Source of the DNA: Kribbella monticola
GTDB lineage: Bacteria; Actinomycetota; Actinomycetes; Propionibacteriales; Kribbellaceae
Direction: 5' to 3'
NCBI RefSeq assembly: GCF_003261635.1
Contig: NZ_QFXK01000039.1
Coordinates: 496,001-560,000, forward strand
DNA: 64,000 nt
The notes beneath the pieces were generated by a model. That model searched no databases. It had not been told where the DNA came from and saw nothing but the letters and a program-made list of their open reading frames with translations. Positions 9,180-18,611 of the stretch are shown here, piece after piece. Made by a program: the position numbers and the translations under genes. How positions within the stretch are numbered: position 1 is the stretch's first letter; each line of letters opens with the position of its first letter.

Positions 9180-10492
9180 GAAGTCACCGCCGAGATCGAC
9201 GCGGCCAGCTCGGCCGCCACGTCCAGCTTCACATGATTGCCATCAGCAACAACCTGTCTCCCCGAGACGACCACCTCGGAGACATCGAGCGCCGAAGCGG
9301 CGAACACCAAGGTCTCCAAGGACGATCCGGTCCCGGCCGTCCGCACAGTCGAGGTCCGTACGGCGACCAGATCCGCCCGCGCGCCGACCTCGATCGCCCC
9401 CGCGTCGTCGAACCCGAGCGACCGATGCCCGTCCACGGTCGCAGCGGCCAGCAACTCGGCAGCCGACCAGTGCCCGCGCTCTTGCGAGGCGAGCCGTTCG
9501 TCCAGCTCCACCGCGCGCATCTCCTCGAACAAGTCGATCACCGCATGACTGTCCGAGCCCAATGTCAGCCGCGATCCCGCGTCGCGCAGCGCGACCGAGG
9601 GCCCGATCCCGTCGGCCAGATCGCGTTCGGTCGTTGGGCAGAAACACGAGTACGTCGCGGAACTGCCGAGCAACCCGACGTCGACCGGCGTCAGATGCGT
9701 CGCGTGCACCGCGCTCGTCCGCGCATCGAGGAACCCGGTCTCGTCGAGCACCTGCGCCGGAGTACGCCCGTACGCCGCCAGGCAGGCCGCGTTCTCCGCG
9801 ACCTGCTCCGACAAGTGGATGTGCAGCGGCGCAGCCGGCAGCGCCGAGGCCACCGCGCCGAGCTGGTCGACCGGCACCCCGCGGACCGAATGCGCGGCCG
9901 CGCCGATCACCACGTCGTCTCCGAAGTCCGAGCTCAGCGACAGCACCCGGGAAGCCCAGGCCGACGCATCGCCGTCACTGAACCGCACCTGAGCGTCGCT
10001 CAGCGGCTGGTCGATTCCGCCTGCTACATAACAGGTATCGAGCAAGGTGATCCGCAGCCCGGCATCCCGCGCGGCCGCGATCAGCGCCTGCCCCATCGCG
10101 TTCGGATCGTCGTACCGCTTGCCGCCAGGCGCGTGGTGAAGGTAGTGGAACTCCCCCACCGCGGTAATCCCGCTGAGCACCATCTCGCCGTACACGGCCC
10201 GTGCTAGCTGGTAGTAGCTGTCCGGGGTGAGCAACGACGCCACGCCGTACATCTGATCGCGCCACGTCCAGAACGTCCCGCGCTCGGTCTGCGTGCGACC
10301 ACGCAGCGCGCGGTGGAACGCGTGGCTGTGGCAGTTCGCCAAGCCAGGCAGGACGATCCCGCTCAACCGCGCCGCGTCACCGGGCAACGCGTCTGCCTCG
10401 ACAGAGGCGAAGCGTCCGTCCACCACCGTCACCAGCACACCAGAGGCCAGCCCGGTCGGCAACAGCGCTTGCTCACACCAATACGCCGTCAC
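9176..10492 (-). CDS. hutF: Formimidoylglutamate deiminase HutF
   Basis: HutF converts N-formimidoyl-L-glutamate to N-formyl-L-glutamate plus ammonia, the branch that later needs an N-formylglutamate deformylase. From GTG 10492 the protein is 438 residues of the amidohydrolase superfamily: [18 protein letters not shown] (metal-binding HxH at about residue 50), [15 protein letters not shown] and [19 protein letters not shown]. The open frame begins 17 codons earlier, but the GTG at 10492 overlaps the preceding stop codon as GTGA and gives the family N-terminus. No hutG gene of the arginase/agmatinase-like type is visible in the window. Confidence 0.94.
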   Translation of the reverse strand: MTAYWCEQALLPTGLASGVLVTVVDGRFASVEADALPGDAARLSGIVLPGLANCHSHAFHRALRGRTQTERGTFWTWRDQMYGVASLLTPDSYYQLARAVYGEMVLSGITAVGEFHYLHHAPGGKRYDDPNAMGQALIAAARDAGLRITLLDTCYVAGGIDQPLSDAQVRFSDGDASAWASRVLSLSSDFGDDVVIGAAAHSVRGVPVDQLGAVASALPAAPLHIHLSEQVAENAACLAAYGRTPAQVLDETGFLDARTSAVHATHLTPVDVGLLGSSATYSCFCPTTERDLADGIGPSVALRDAGSRLTLGSDSHAVIDLFEEMRAVELDERLASQERGHWSAAELLAAATVDGHRSLGFDDAGAIEVGARADLVAVRTSTVRTAGTGSSLETLVFAASALDVSEVVVSGRQVVADGNHVKLDVAAELAASISAVTS

Positions 10493-11838
10493 TTTGCGAG
10501 ATCCTTCAGTACTGCGGCCAGCGCGTCCACCCCGGCCAGGCAATCGTCCATCTCCGCGTGCTCGGCCGGCGAATGCGAGACACCGGTGGGATTCCGTACG
10601 AACAGCATCGCGGTCGGGATCCCCGCGTCCGAGAACACCCCCGCGTCGTGACCGGCCCCGGTCGGCAACACCGGCGCATCATCCAGTACTGCGGCCAGCC
10701 GGTCACGCAGACCGGACGGGAACTCCACGATCGGCGAGACCGACTCAGGCGTCACCTCGACGCTGGTACCGTCCCGCTCGGCGCGTTCCACCGCTTGCCT
10801 GGTAATTGCCGACAGCAACGATTGGAGCACCTCGTCGGTCGCCGCCCGCGCATCAAGCCAGGCGGTCACCTGCGACGGTACGGCGTTCGTGCCGTTCGGC
10901 TCGACCGAGAGGCGGCCGAAGGTTGCTCGCGCGCCGGCGAGGCGGGCCTGCTTGTTGGCCGCCAGGGCGGTCATCGCATAGGTGAGCATCGGGTCGTGCC
11001 GGTCTTCCATCAACGTCGTACCGGCGTGGTTCGCCTCGCCGGTGAAGGTGAACCGGAACCGTCCGTGCGGCCAGATGGAGCTCGCCACTCCCACGGGCGC
11101 GGTCAGCGCTCGCCCTTGTTCCACGTGCAACTCGACGAACGTTCCCATCCGCTCCAGCAACGGCGACGGACCAACTCCAGCCGGGTCGATCCCCAGCTCG
11201 GACAGCGCCTCCGCCAACGGCACACCGCTTCTGTCCTTGAAACCAAGCGCTTTCGAGGCCGGCAGCACTCCCGTTGCGACCCGAGATCCCAGACAAGGCA
11301 TCCCGAATCGCGACCCCTCCTCCTCCACGAACGCACCCACCCCGATCGGCACCGAAGGCACAAACCCCTCCGCCCGCAACCGATCCACCGCCGCCAGCGC
11401 CGACACCACACCCAACGGCCCATCAAATGCGCCGCCGTCAATCACCGAATCCAAGTGACTTCCAGTCACAACACCTGACCTCGCACGCGCTTCGCGCGCG
11501 CCTCGGTCAGAGGAAGGGAAGGCGGAAGGCGAGTGCAGCCCAGCTCCTCCACCGAGATCGGCGGAAGGCGAGCCGGACTCAGGGCTCCGACCAAGGTCGG
11601 CGGAATGAGAGCCGGACTCAGGGCTCCGACCGAGGTCGGCGGACGGCTCCCACCAGGCGACGAGGTTGCCTAGGCCGTCGGATTCCAGGGTGAGGTCGCG
11701 GGCGGTGCACTGGGTGGTGAACCACTCGGTGCACGCTCGCTCGGTGGGGGTCCAGCCGCCTCGGTGGTACCCCCCGGTGGAGGGGTCCTTGCCGATGGCG
11801 GCCAGCTCCGCCCACATCGCCTCGAAGGAGTCGGTCAA
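10489..11838 (-). CDS. M20-family amidohydrolase (allantoate amidohydrolase-like; candidate N-formylglutamate deformylase)
   Basis: This is a 449-residue zinc-dependent M20/AmaB-type hydrolase. Metal-site motifs are TGSHLDSVIDGGAFDGPLG (about residue 125 on), VGAFVEEEGSRF and ELHVEQG, followed by the dimerisation domain. The family cleaves allantoate, ureidoglycolate or N-carbamoyl/N-formyl amino acids. Its position between the transporter and hutF suggests it completes the pathway by removing formate from N-formyl-L-glutamate (inference). The start is TTG 11838, overlapping the upstream stop as TTGA; an ATG seven codons later is possible. A Ser/Gly/Arg-rich insert of about 57 residues (66-122) sits just before the first metal-binding motif and is built of 13-residue repeats (see repeat entry). 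Confidence 0.85.
   Translation of the reverse strand: MTDSFEAMWAELAAIGKDPSTGGYHRGGWTPTERACTEWFTTQCTARDLTLESDGLGNLVAWWEPSADLGRSPESGSHSADLGRSPESGSPSADLGGGAGLHSPSAFPSSDRGAREARARSGVVTGSHLDSVIDGGAFDGPLGVVSALAAVDRLRAEGFVPSVPIGVGAFVEEEGSRFGMPCLGSRVATGVLPASKALGFKDRSGVPLAEALSELGIDPAGVGPSPLLERMGTFVELHVEQGRALTAPVGVASSIWPHGRFRFTFTGEANHAGTTLMEDRHDPMLTYAMTALAANKQARLAGARATFGRLSVEPNGTNAVPSQVTAWLDARAATDEVLQSLLSAITRQAVERAERDGTSVEVTPESVSPIVEFPSGLRDRLAAVLDDAPVLPTGAGHDAGVFSDAGIPTAMLFVRNPTGVSHSPAEHAEMDDCLAGVDALAAVLKDLAK
11473..11643 (-). repeat. In-frame 39-bp tandem repeats inside the M20 hydrolase gene
   Basis: TCGGCGG recurs at 11558, 11597 and 11636 with an exact 39-bp period. Encoded copies read SADLGRSPESGSH, SADLGRSPESGSP and a diverging SADLGGGAGLHSP, followed by a low-complexity arm rich in Ala and Arg (about residues 105-122). 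The length is a multiple of three, so the reading frame is kept, and family members normally pass directly from the NLVAWW strand to the VVTGSHLDS strand. The whole block therefore looks like inserted DNA. Confidence 0.85.
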
Positions 11839-12770
11839 GACAGCGGGTTCTTCGACAGCCAGTCCTTGGCCACCACGTCGGCGCTTTCCTTGCCGACCTC
11901 GATCCGCTTGACCAGCGCGGTCAGTCCGTCCGTCGTCAGCTTCGCCTGCACCGCATTCAGCGTGGACGCCACATCAGGGCTCTTGTGGTCGGTACGGATC
12001 AGCGGTACGACGTTGTTCGGCAGGTGGATGTGCTCGGGGTCCTCCAGCACGACCAGCTTGTTGTCCAGGATCGCCGACTGGGTGGTGAAGAACTGGGTCA
12101 CCTGGATGGTGTTGTCCTTCAGCGCCTTCAGGCTCAGCGGCCCACCGGCGTCCAGCGTCTTGAACTCCTTGAACTCGACGCCGTACTTGTCCTTCATCCC
12201 GGCCAGGCCCGCGGTCCGCGTCTTGAACTCGGGACCACCCCCGGCGACCATGTTCTTGCTGACCGCCTTCAGGTCACCGATCGACTTCAGCGAGTACTTC
12301 GCCGCGGTCTCCGGGGTGACGACGATCGCGTCCTCGTCGGCGGCCGGCGACTTGTCCAGCACCTCCAGGCCCTTCGGCAGCACGCCCGGGAGCGCCTTGT
12401 ACACGGCCTCGGCCTCGTTCTCCGGGGCGTCCTTCTTGAAGTAGACCAAGGTGGCGCCGGTGTACTCCGGGAGCAGGTCGACCGACTTGTCCTGGATCGC
12501 CGCCATGTAGAGCTCGCGGGCGCCGATGTTGAGCTTGCGGTTCACCTTGATGCCCTTGGCCTCGAGTGCCTGGGCGTAGATCTCCGCGAGCAGCTGGCTC
12601 TCGGCGAAGTTCGCCGAGCCGACCGTCAGCGAGTCGACCTTGTCGGGTGCCGAGCCACCGCCGGCGTCCTTGCTGCCACTGCCGAGCGGATCGTCGTTGC
12701 CGCCGCCGCAGGCCGCCAGGGCGAGCGCGGCGGTCGCGGCGATGGCGCCGATGAAGGTTCTTCTGAACAC
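11835..12770 (-). CDS. ABC transporter substrate-binding lipoprotein (OpuCC/ProX type; HutX-like)
   Basis: This 311-residue lipoprotein has a lipobox signal peptide (LALAACGGG; Cys about residue 21). Its QAT-family substrate-binding domain starts LTVGSANFAESQLLAEIYAQ, the family that binds glycine betaine, choline or related quaternary amines. In Sinorhizobium the histidine importer HutXWV belongs to the same family. Because this gene is embedded between hut enzymes, histidine or a derivative is a likely ligand (inference). It follows the second permease after 21 nt, and its stop overlaps the TTG start of the hydrolase gene. Confidence 0.85.
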   Translation of the reverse strand: MFRRTFIGAIAATAALALAACGGGNDDPLGSGSKDAGGGSAPDKVDSLTVGSANFAESQLLAEIYAQALEAKGIKVNRKLNIGARELYMAAIQDKSVDLLPEYTGATLVYFKKDAPENEAEAVYKALPGVLPKGLEVLDKSPAADEDAIVVTPETAAKYSLKSIGDLKAVSKNMVAGGGPEFKTRTAGLAGMKDKYGVEFKEFKTLDAGGPLSLKALKDNTIQVTQFFTTQSAILDNKLVVLEDPEHIHLPNNVVPLIRTDHKSPDVASTLNAVQAKLTTDGLTALVKRIEVGKESADVVAKDWLSKNPLS

Positions 12771-12791
12771 GGGATCCTCCAGGGTCCGTTA

Positions 12792-13505
12792 CTACACCCC
12801 GGCCGGTGCCGGAGCAGTTGAAGTCTTGGTGTCAGTGTTTCGCCGGCGTCGGCCGGTGAGGCCGGCGGACACGGCGTACCGGCCGATCGCGGCGAAGATG
12901 AGATCGAGCACGATGGCCAGTACGGCGACCAGCACGGCGCCGGTCAGCATCTGCGGGAAGTCCCGCAGGCTGAGCCCGTCGATCACATACCGCCCGAGGC
13001 CGCCGAGCGCGACGTACGCCGCGACGGTGGCGGTGGAGACGATCTGCAGGGTGGCGCTGCGCAGTCCGGAGATGATCAGCGGCAACGCGATCGGGATCTC
13101 CACCTTGGTGAGGATCTCGCGCCCGGTCATCCCCATCCCGCGGGCCGCGTCGATGGTGGCCGGGTCCACGCCGGACACCCCGGCGTACGTCGAGGCCAGG
13201 ATCGGCGGGATGCCGAGCACCACCAGCGCGATGATCACCGGCACCTTGCCGATCCCGATCAGCAGCACGATCAGCGTCAGCAGGCCCAGCGTCGGCAGCG
13301 CCCGCCACGCGTTCACCGTGTTGATGGCCAGGAACGCGCCGCGCCGGGTGTGACCGATCAGCAGGCCGATCGGGAACGCGATCACCGCGGCGATCAGCAG
13401 CGAGAGGAACGTGTACCCGAGGTGCTGCACGATCCGGTTGGCGATGCCTTCGGCACCGGACCAGTTCGCCGGGTCGGTGATGTAGTCGAGGAATCCCTGG
13501 ATCAT
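12792..13505 (-). CDS. ABC transporter permease (OpuCD/HutW type)
   Basis: This 237-residue integral membrane permease has the binding-protein-dependent transport signature LGIPPILASTYAGVSGVDPATIDAARGMGMTGREIL, with the EAA-loop G at about residue 135. Several hydrophobic segments are present, including FLSLLIAAVIAFPIGLLIG and TLGLLTLIVLLIGIG. The frame extends upstream 13 codons, but ATG 13505 overlaps the previous stop (ATGA) and has GGAGGTG upstream. It pairs with the next permease to form the transmembrane channel of the osmoprotectant/histidine-type importer. Confidence 0.85.
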   Translation of the reverse strand: MIQGFLDYITDPANWSGAEGIANRIVQHLGYTFLSLLIAAVIAFPIGLLIGHTRRGAFLAINTVNAWRALPTLGLLTLIVLLIGIGKVPVIIALVVLGIPPILASTYAGVSGVDPATIDAARGMGMTGREILTKVEIPIALPLIISGLRSATLQIVSTATVAAYVALGGLGRYVIDGLSLRDFPQMLTGAVLVAVLAIVLDLIFAAIGRYAVSAGLTGRRRRNTDTKTSTAPAPAGV

Positions 13506-14161
13506 CGGAGCACCTCCTTGACCGGGGCGACCGCGCGGGCCCACGGCGTCAGCAGCCGTTGCAGGCCGACCAGCAGGATGTCGGCGATCAGGGCCAGCGC
13601 GAGCGACAGCACCACGCCGACCACGATCGGGGTGAGGAAGTCCTGCTGGAAGCCGAGCGTGAACAGCTGACCGAGCCCGCCGACGCCGATGATCGCGCCG
13701 ACGCTGACCATCGAGATGTTCGCGACCGTGACGACGCGCAGCCCGGTGAAGATCACCGGTACGGCGATGGGAAGGTCGATGGTCACCACTCTGCGAAGCG
13801 TTCCATAGCCCACCGACACTGCGGCCTGCAGAACGTCCTCGGGCACGGACCGCAGTCCGTCGATCACGTTCCGGATCAGCAGCGAGACCGCGTAGATGGT
13901 CAGCGCGATGATGATGTTCGCCTGCGACAGCACCTTGGTGCCGATGATGGCCGGCAACACGATGAACAGCGCGATCGACGGCAGCGAGTAGAGCACCCCA
14001 CCGAGCGCGACCAGCGGGTTCGCCAGCCAGGAGAACCGGGTCGCGACGTACCCCAACGGCACCGAGATGAGCAGCCCGAGCACCATCGGAATCAGCGACA
14101 GATAGATGTGCTGCCCGAGCTGCGTCCAGATCAAGCCGGTGTTGTCACCGATCCAGCTCAT
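13502..14161 (-). CDS. ABC transporter permease (OpuCB/HutW type)
   Basis: This 219-residue permease has about five to six membrane helices and the EAA loop LRSVPEDVLQAAVSVGYGTLRRVVTIDLP. It is the second half of the heterodimeric channel. ATG 14161 overlaps the stop of the ATPase gene (ATGA), and its own stop overlaps the next permease in the same way, so the three transporter genes are translationally coupled. Confidence 0.85.
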   Translation of the reverse strand: MSWIGDNTGLIWTQLGQHIYLSLIPMVLGLLISVPLGYVATRFSWLANPLVALGGVLYSLPSIALFIVLPAIIGTKVLSQANIIIALTIYAVSLLIRNVIDGLRSVPEDVLQAAVSVGYGTLRRVVTIDLPIAVPVIFTGLRVVTVANISMVSVGAIIGVGGLGQLFTLGFQQDFLTPIVVGVVLSLALALIADILLVGLQRLLTPWARAVAPVKEVLR

Positions 14162-15156
14162 GGTCGGAGTGCCCCGGTGAGGGTGGTGTAGTCGATGACG
14201 CCGACTGCCTTGCCGGATTCGTCGACGCAGATGCCCTGACCGACCGGGGAGGTCAGTACGGCGTCCATCGCGGCGCGCAGCGAGTCGCCGGTGCGGAAGG
14301 CGGCGCCGATCGGCAGGACCTCGCCGTTGCTCTGCCAGCCGAGCGGTTCGCCGTTGTCGCCGAGCGAGAGGTCGGCCGGCACCGGGCCGAGTGGCAGGTG
14401 GTCGGCCTTGAGGAAGGTCAGCTTGCGGTAGCCGCGGTCCTGGCCGATGAAGCTCTCGACGAAGTCGTCGGCCGGATCGGCCAGCAGCTCCTTCGGTGGC
14501 GCGAACTGGGCCAGCTTGCCGCCGACCCGCAGTACGGCCACGTTGTCGCCGAGTTTGATCGCCTCGTCGATGTCGTGCGTGACGAACACGATGGTCTTGC
14601 CGATGTCGCGTTGCAGCCGGAGCAGTTCCTCCTGCAACTGGTGCCGCACGATCGGGTCGACCGCGCTGAACGGCTCGTCCATCAGCATCACCAGCGGATC
14701 GGCGGCCAGCGCGCGGGCCACCCCGACCCGTTGCTGCTGGCCACCGGACAGCTGGGCCGGATACCGCTCGGCCAGTTTGAGGTCGAGGCCGACCCGCTCC
14801 AGCAACTCCATCGCGACCGAGCGCGACTTCTTCTTGTCCCAGCCCAGCAGCTTCGGCACGGTGGCGACGTTGTCGACGACCGTCTTGTGCGGGAACAGCC
14901 CGGCATGCTGGATCACATAGCCGATACCGCGCCGCAGGACGACGGGGTCCTTGTCGTTGATGTCCTCACCGTCGATCGAGATCCGGCCGCTGCTGCGCTC
15001 GATGGTCCGGTTGATCATCCGCAACGAGGTCGTCTTGCCGCAGCCGGACGGCCCGACGAACACGGTGATCTCGTTGCTCGGGATCCGCAGGCTCAGCTGG
15101 TCGACGGCGACGGTGCCGTCCGGATACTGCTTGGTGACGTCTTCGAACTCGATCAT
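14158..15156 (-). CDS. ABC transporter ATP-binding protein with C-terminal CBS region (OpuCA/HutV type)
   Basis: The 332-residue ATPase has Walker A (GPSGCGKTTSLRMIN, about residue 37), Q-loop (VIQHAGLFPHKT), signature LSGGQQQRVGVARAL, Walker B (VMLMDEPFSAVDP) and H-loop (FVTHDIDEA). The C-terminal 80 residues (ADHLPLGPVPADLSLGD... GIDVDESGKAVGVIDYTTLTG-like) correspond to one CBS-type regulatory module, as in ProV/OpuCA, which sense ionic strength. It heads the transporter block, 142 nt downstream of hutU. Confidence 0.85.
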   Translation of the reverse strand: MIEFEDVTKQYPDGTVAVDQLSLRIPSNEITVFVGPSGCGKTTSLRMINRTIERSSGRISIDGEDINDKDPVVLRRGIGYVIQHAGLFPHKTVVDNVATVPKLLGWDKKKSRSVAMELLERVGLDLKLAERYPAQLSGGQQQRVGVARALAADPLVMLMDEPFSAVDPIVRHQLQEELLRLQRDIGKTIVFVTHDIDEAIKLGDNVAVLRVGGKLAQFAPPKELLADPADDFVESFIGQDRGYRKLTFLKADHLPLGPVPADLSLGDNGEPLGWQSNGEVLPIGAAFRTGDSLRAAMDAVLTSPVGQGICVDESGKAVGVIDYTTLTGALRP

Positions 15157-15298
15157 GGCGCCCCTTCGCGCTCGTCGGAGATCGCCCGCACGATCCTAGT
15201 GTGACGAGAGCCCGGTACCACCCCAATTGACCGAATCTCATCCCTGATGAATGTGCACCTTAGCGCTATGGATTGCCTCGGTCGCACAGTGCAAACTG
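15157..15298. other. Intergenic region between hutU and the transporter block
   Basis: This is the only gap over 100 bp inside the hut run. It holds a small dyad, TCATC-CCT-GATGA at 15238-15250, and an AGCGCT palindrome near 15263-15268, and is noticeably less GC-rich than its flanks. It may contain a secondary promoter for the transporter/hutFI genes or a processing site. I see no convincing -35/-10 pair and no small ORF. Confidence 0.4.
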
Positions 15299-16954
15299 TC
15301 AGCTCTCCCGCATCGGGATCCTGACGCCCTGCTCGGCCGCGACTTCTTCCGCCCGCTGGTACCCGGCATCCACATGCCGAATCACGCCCATCCCCGGGTC
15401 GTTGGTGAGTACCCGCTCCAGCTTCTGCCGGGCGAGCTCGGTGCCGTCGGCAACCGATACCTGACCGGCGTGGATCGACCGGCCCATCCCGACGCCACCA
15501 CCGTGGTGGATGGACACCCAGGACGCACCGCTGGACACGTTGACCATCGCGTTCAGCAGCGGCCAGTCCGCGATCGCGTCCGAGCCGTCCAGCATCCCTT
15601 CGGTCTCCCGGTACGGCGATGCCACGCTGCCGGTGTCCAGGTGGTCGCGGCCGATCACGATCGGCGCTTCCAGTTCGCCGGAGGCAACCATGTCGTTGAA
15701 CCGCAGGCCGGCCTTGTCGCGTTCGCCCTGACCGAGCCAGCAGATCCGGGCCGGCAGCCCCTGGAACGCGACCCGCTCCTGCGCCATCTTGATCCACCGG
15801 GTCAGGTGCTCGTTCTCCGGGAACAACTCGAGGATCGCCTGGTCGGTCTTGGCGATGTCGGCCGGGTTGCCCGACAGCGCGGCCCACCGGAACGGGCCCT
15901 TCCCCTCACAGAACAAGGGCCGGATGTACGCCGGTACGAATCCGGGGAACTCGAAAGCTCGCGCATACCCGGCCTTGCGGGCCTCGTCGCGGATCGAGTT
16001 GCCGTAGTCGAACACCTCGGCACCCGCGTCCTGGAAGCCCACCATCGCCTCGACGTGCCGCGCCATCGATTCCTGCGCGCGCTCGGTGAAGCCGGCCGGG
16101 TCCTTCTCGCGTGCCGTGGTCCAGTCCTCGAACTCCACTCCCACCGGCAGGTACATCAACGGATCGTGGGCCGAGGTCTGGTCCGTCACGATGTCGATCG
16201 GCGCGCCGCGCTGCAGCAGGTCCGGCACGATCGAGGCCGCGTTGCCCAGAACGCCGATGGACAAGGGCTTGCGGGCCGCCTTGGCCTCCTCAGCGAGCCG
16301 GAGTGCCTCGTCGACCGAGGTCGCCTGCACATCGAGGTACCGGTGTTCGATCCGCCGCTTGATCCGGGAGTCGTCCACGTCGATGCAGATCGCGACGCCG
16401 TCGTTCATCGTGACCGCGAGCGGCTGCGCGCCACCCATGCCACCGAGGCCGGCGGTCAGCGTGATCGTGCCGGCCAGCGAGCCGCCGAACTTCTTCGCCG
16501 CAACGGCCGCGAACGTCTCGTAGGTGCCCTGCAGGATTCCCTGGGTGCCGATGTAGATCCACGACCCGGCCGTCATCTGGCCGTACATCGTGAGGCCCAT
16601 CGCCTCCAGCTTGCGGAACTCCTCCCAGTTGGCCCAGTCGCCGACCAGGTTCGAGTTCGCGATCAGCACCCGCGGCGCCCACTCGTGCGTCTGCATCACG
16701 CCGACCGGCCGGCCGGACTGCACCAGCATCGTCTCGTCGTTCTTCAGCGTGGTCAGCGTGCGGACCATCGCGTCGAAGGAGTTCCAGTCGCGCGCGGCCT
16801 TGCCGGAGCCGCCGTACACGACCAGTTCGTCAGGGTGTTCCGCGACCTCGGGGTCGAGGTTGTTCTGCAGCATCCGCAGCGCGGCTTCCTGCTGCCAGCC
16901 GCGGGCGGTGAGGGTGGTACCGCGAGGGGCGCGAACGGGACGTGGTCCGGACAT
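15299..16954 (-). CDS. hutU: Urocanate hydratase HutU
   Basis: HutU adds water to urocanate to give 4-imidazolone-5-propionate (step 2). The 551-residue protein is full length for the family. It starts [20 protein letters not shown] and carries the NAD-binding glycine loop [20 protein letters not shown] (about residues 165-184). The catalytic-region motif [15 protein letters not shown] and the signature [10 protein letters not shown]-like stretch ([17 protein letters not shown]) are also present. It follows hutH after 17 nt in the same operon. Confidence 0.96.
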   Translation of the reverse strand: MSGPRPVRAPRGTTLTARGWQQEAALRMLQNNLDPEVAEHPDELVVYGGSGKAARDWNSFDAMVRTLTTLKNDETMLVQSGRPVGVMQTHEWAPRVLIANSNLVGDWANWEEFRKLEAMGLTMYGQMTAGSWIYIGTQGILQGTYETFAAVAAKKFGGSLAGTITLTAGLGGMGGAQPLAVTMNDGVAICIDVDDSRIKRRIEHRYLDVQATSVDEALRLAEEAKAARKPLSIGVLGNAASIVPDLLQRGAPIDIVTDQTSAHDPLMYLPVGVEFEDWTTAREKDPAGFTERAQESMARHVEAMVGFQDAGAEVFDYGNSIRDEARKAGYARAFEFPGFVPAYIRPLFCEGKGPFRWAALSGNPADIAKTDQAILELFPENEHLTRWIKMAQERVAFQGLPARICWLGQGERDKAGLRFNDMVASGELEAPIVIGRDHLDTGSVASPYRETEGMLDGSDAIADWPLLNAMVNVSSGASWVSIHHGGGVGMGRSIHAGQVSVADGTELARQKLERVLTNDPGMGVIRHVDAGYQRAEEVAAEQGVRIPMRES

Positions 16955-16971
16955 GGGTGATCCAGCCTTTC

Positions 16972-18516
16972 TCAGGACAGCGGGCCGGTGACGGCCTCGA
17001 CAGCGGACAAGTAGGTGCCGTCAGCAACAAGCCGGACGGAGTGCGCGATCTCGGGGGCGAGGTGCCGGTCGGTGCCGGGTCCCTCGACATGCTCACGCAG
17101 TACAGCCCGTACTGCGGCCGTGGCGGGCGACGGTTCGAGCGGCTTGCGCATGTCGAGGGCGCGCGCGGCGGTGAGGATCTCGACCGCCAGCACCTGCTGG
17201 AGACCGTCGATGCTCTTGCGGAGCTTGCGAGCAGCCGACCAGCCCATCGAGACGTGGTCCTCCTGCATCGCGCTGCTCGGGATGGAGTCGACGCTGGCCG
17301 GTACGGCGAGCCGCTTGAGCTCGGACACGATCGCGGCCTGGGTGTACTGCGCGATCATGTGGCCGCTGTCGACACCGGGATCGTCGGCCAGGAAGGCGTT
17401 CAGCCCGTGGTTGCGGGCGACATCGAGGAACCGGTCCGTACGCCGTTCGCTGATGCTGGCCACGTCGGCGACGGCGATCGCGAGGAAGTCGAGCACGTAG
17501 CCGACCGGTGCGCCGTGGAAGTTTCCGTTGGACTCGACGCGACCGTCCTCGAGCACCACCGGGTTGTCGATCGCCGCAGCCAGCTCACGGCCGGCGACGG
17601 TCGCGGCGTGAGCGCAGGTGTCGCGGGCAGCGCCGTGCACCTGCGGGGAACACCTCAGTGAATAGGCGTCCTGGACCCGGTTGCAGTCCGGTCCGCGGTG
17701 ACTCGCGACGATCGGGCTGTCGGCCAGTACTGCGCGTAGGTTCGCGGCGGCCGCGCCCTGCCCCGGGTGCGGGCGCAGCGCTTGCAGGTCGGCGGCGAAG
17801 ACCCGGTCGGTGCCGAGCTGGCCTTCGACACTCATCGCGGCCGCGATGTCGGCGGTCTTGAGCAGGCGGTCGAGATCGGCGAGCGCGAGCACCAGCATGC
17901 CGAGCATGCCGTCGGTGCCGTTGATCAGCGCGAGGCCTTCCTTTTCTGCGAGGACGACCGGCGTGAGTCCGGCGGCTGCGAGCGCCTCACCCGCATCGCG
18001 GAGATTGCCGGCGGCATCGCGGACCTTGCCTTCCCCCATCACCGCGAGAGCAACGTGCGACAGCGGGGCGAGGTCGCCTGAGCAACCGAGGCTGCCGTAC
18101 TCGTGCACGACTGGGGTCAGCTGAGCGTTCAGCAGCCCGGCGTACGCCTGCGCGGTCTCGACCCTGACCCCGGTCCGGCCGGTCGCGAGCGTGGACAGCC
18201 GGAGCAACGCGAGCGCCCGGACCACCTCGGTCTCGACCTCGGGTCCGGAGCCGGCCGCGTGCGACCGGACCAGACTGCGCTGGAGCTGAGCCCGGAGCTC
18301 AGGCGCGATATGCCGCGTCGCCAACGCCCCGAACCCGGTGGACACGCCGTAATGCGGGGTCTCCGCATGGGCGAGCGCCTCGATCGCAGCCCGCGACTTC
18401 GCGATCTGCTCGAGCGCCTGATCATCGATCCGCACCGACGCGCCGTACCGCGCCACCGCCACCACGTCGCCCGCACTCAACGGCCCGACGCCCACAACCA
18501 CCTCTGCTGTCTGCAC
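16972..18516 (-). CDS. hutH: Histidine ammonia-lyase HutH
   Basis: HutH eliminates ammonia from L-histidine to give urocanate. From GTG 18516 it is 514 residues, the normal length. The substrate loop is [17 protein letters not shown] (Tyr about 56). The MIO prosthetic group should form at [14 protein letters not shown], residues 145-147 reading Cys-Ser-Gly rather than Ala-Ser-Gly; the reactive Ser is kept, and a Cys variant is, to my knowledge, usual in actinobacterial HutH. The frame stays open 15 codons upstream, but GTG 18516 gives the family N-terminus, and it places the start exactly 53 nt from the operator shared with the second lyase gene. It is first in the hut run. Confidence 0.95.
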   Translation of the reverse strand: MQTAEVVVGVGPLSAGDVVAVARYGASVRIDDQALEQIAKSRAAIEALAHAETPHYGVSTGFGALATRHIAPELRAQLQRSLVRSHAAGSGPEVETEVVRALALLRLSTLATGRTGVRVETAQAYAGLLNAQLTPVVHEYGSLGCSGDLAPLSHVALAVMGEGKVRDAAGNLRDAGEALAAAGLTPVVLAEKEGLALINGTDGMLGMLVLALADLDRLLKTADIAAAMSVEGQLGTDRVFAADLQALRPHPGQGAAAANLRAVLADSPIVASHRGPDCNRVQDAYSLRCSPQVHGAARDTCAHAATVAGRELAAAIDNPVVLEDGRVESNGNFHGAPVGYVLDFLAIAVADVASISERRTDRFLDVARNHGLNAFLADDPGVDSGHMIAQYTQAAIVSELKRLAVPASVDSIPSSAMQEDHVSMGWSAARKLRKSIDGLQQVLAVEILTAARALDMRKPLEPSPATAAVRAVLREHVEGPGTDRHLAPEIAHSVRLVADGTYLSAVEAVTGPLS

Positions 18517-18569
18517 CAGCCCATTCCACCGCGCCCCACCCCCACCCACCAGCACCCCCACCCCCCTTC

Positions 18570-18588
18570 CCGTCTCAAACCCGAGACA
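18570..18588 (-). promoter_or_regulatory. Putative operator upstream of hutH (shared with second lyase gene)
   Basis: On the minus strand TGTCTCGGGTTTGAGACGG, a near-palindrome with GTCTC/GAGAC arms. The same motif (16 of 19 identical) lies at 23359-23377 upstream of the second ammonia-lyase gene; in both cases exactly 53 nt separate it from the start codon. An IclR-family regulator encoded at 20573-21331 lies between the two genes and is the natural candidate ligand (inference). Confidence 0.65.
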
Positions 18589-18611
18589 ACCCGCGCGACC
18601 CGAGCACTCGT

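Noticed and set aside
15251-16960. 569-codon plus-strand open frame opposite hutU
   Set aside because: Shadow of hutU, whose motifs are unambiguous.
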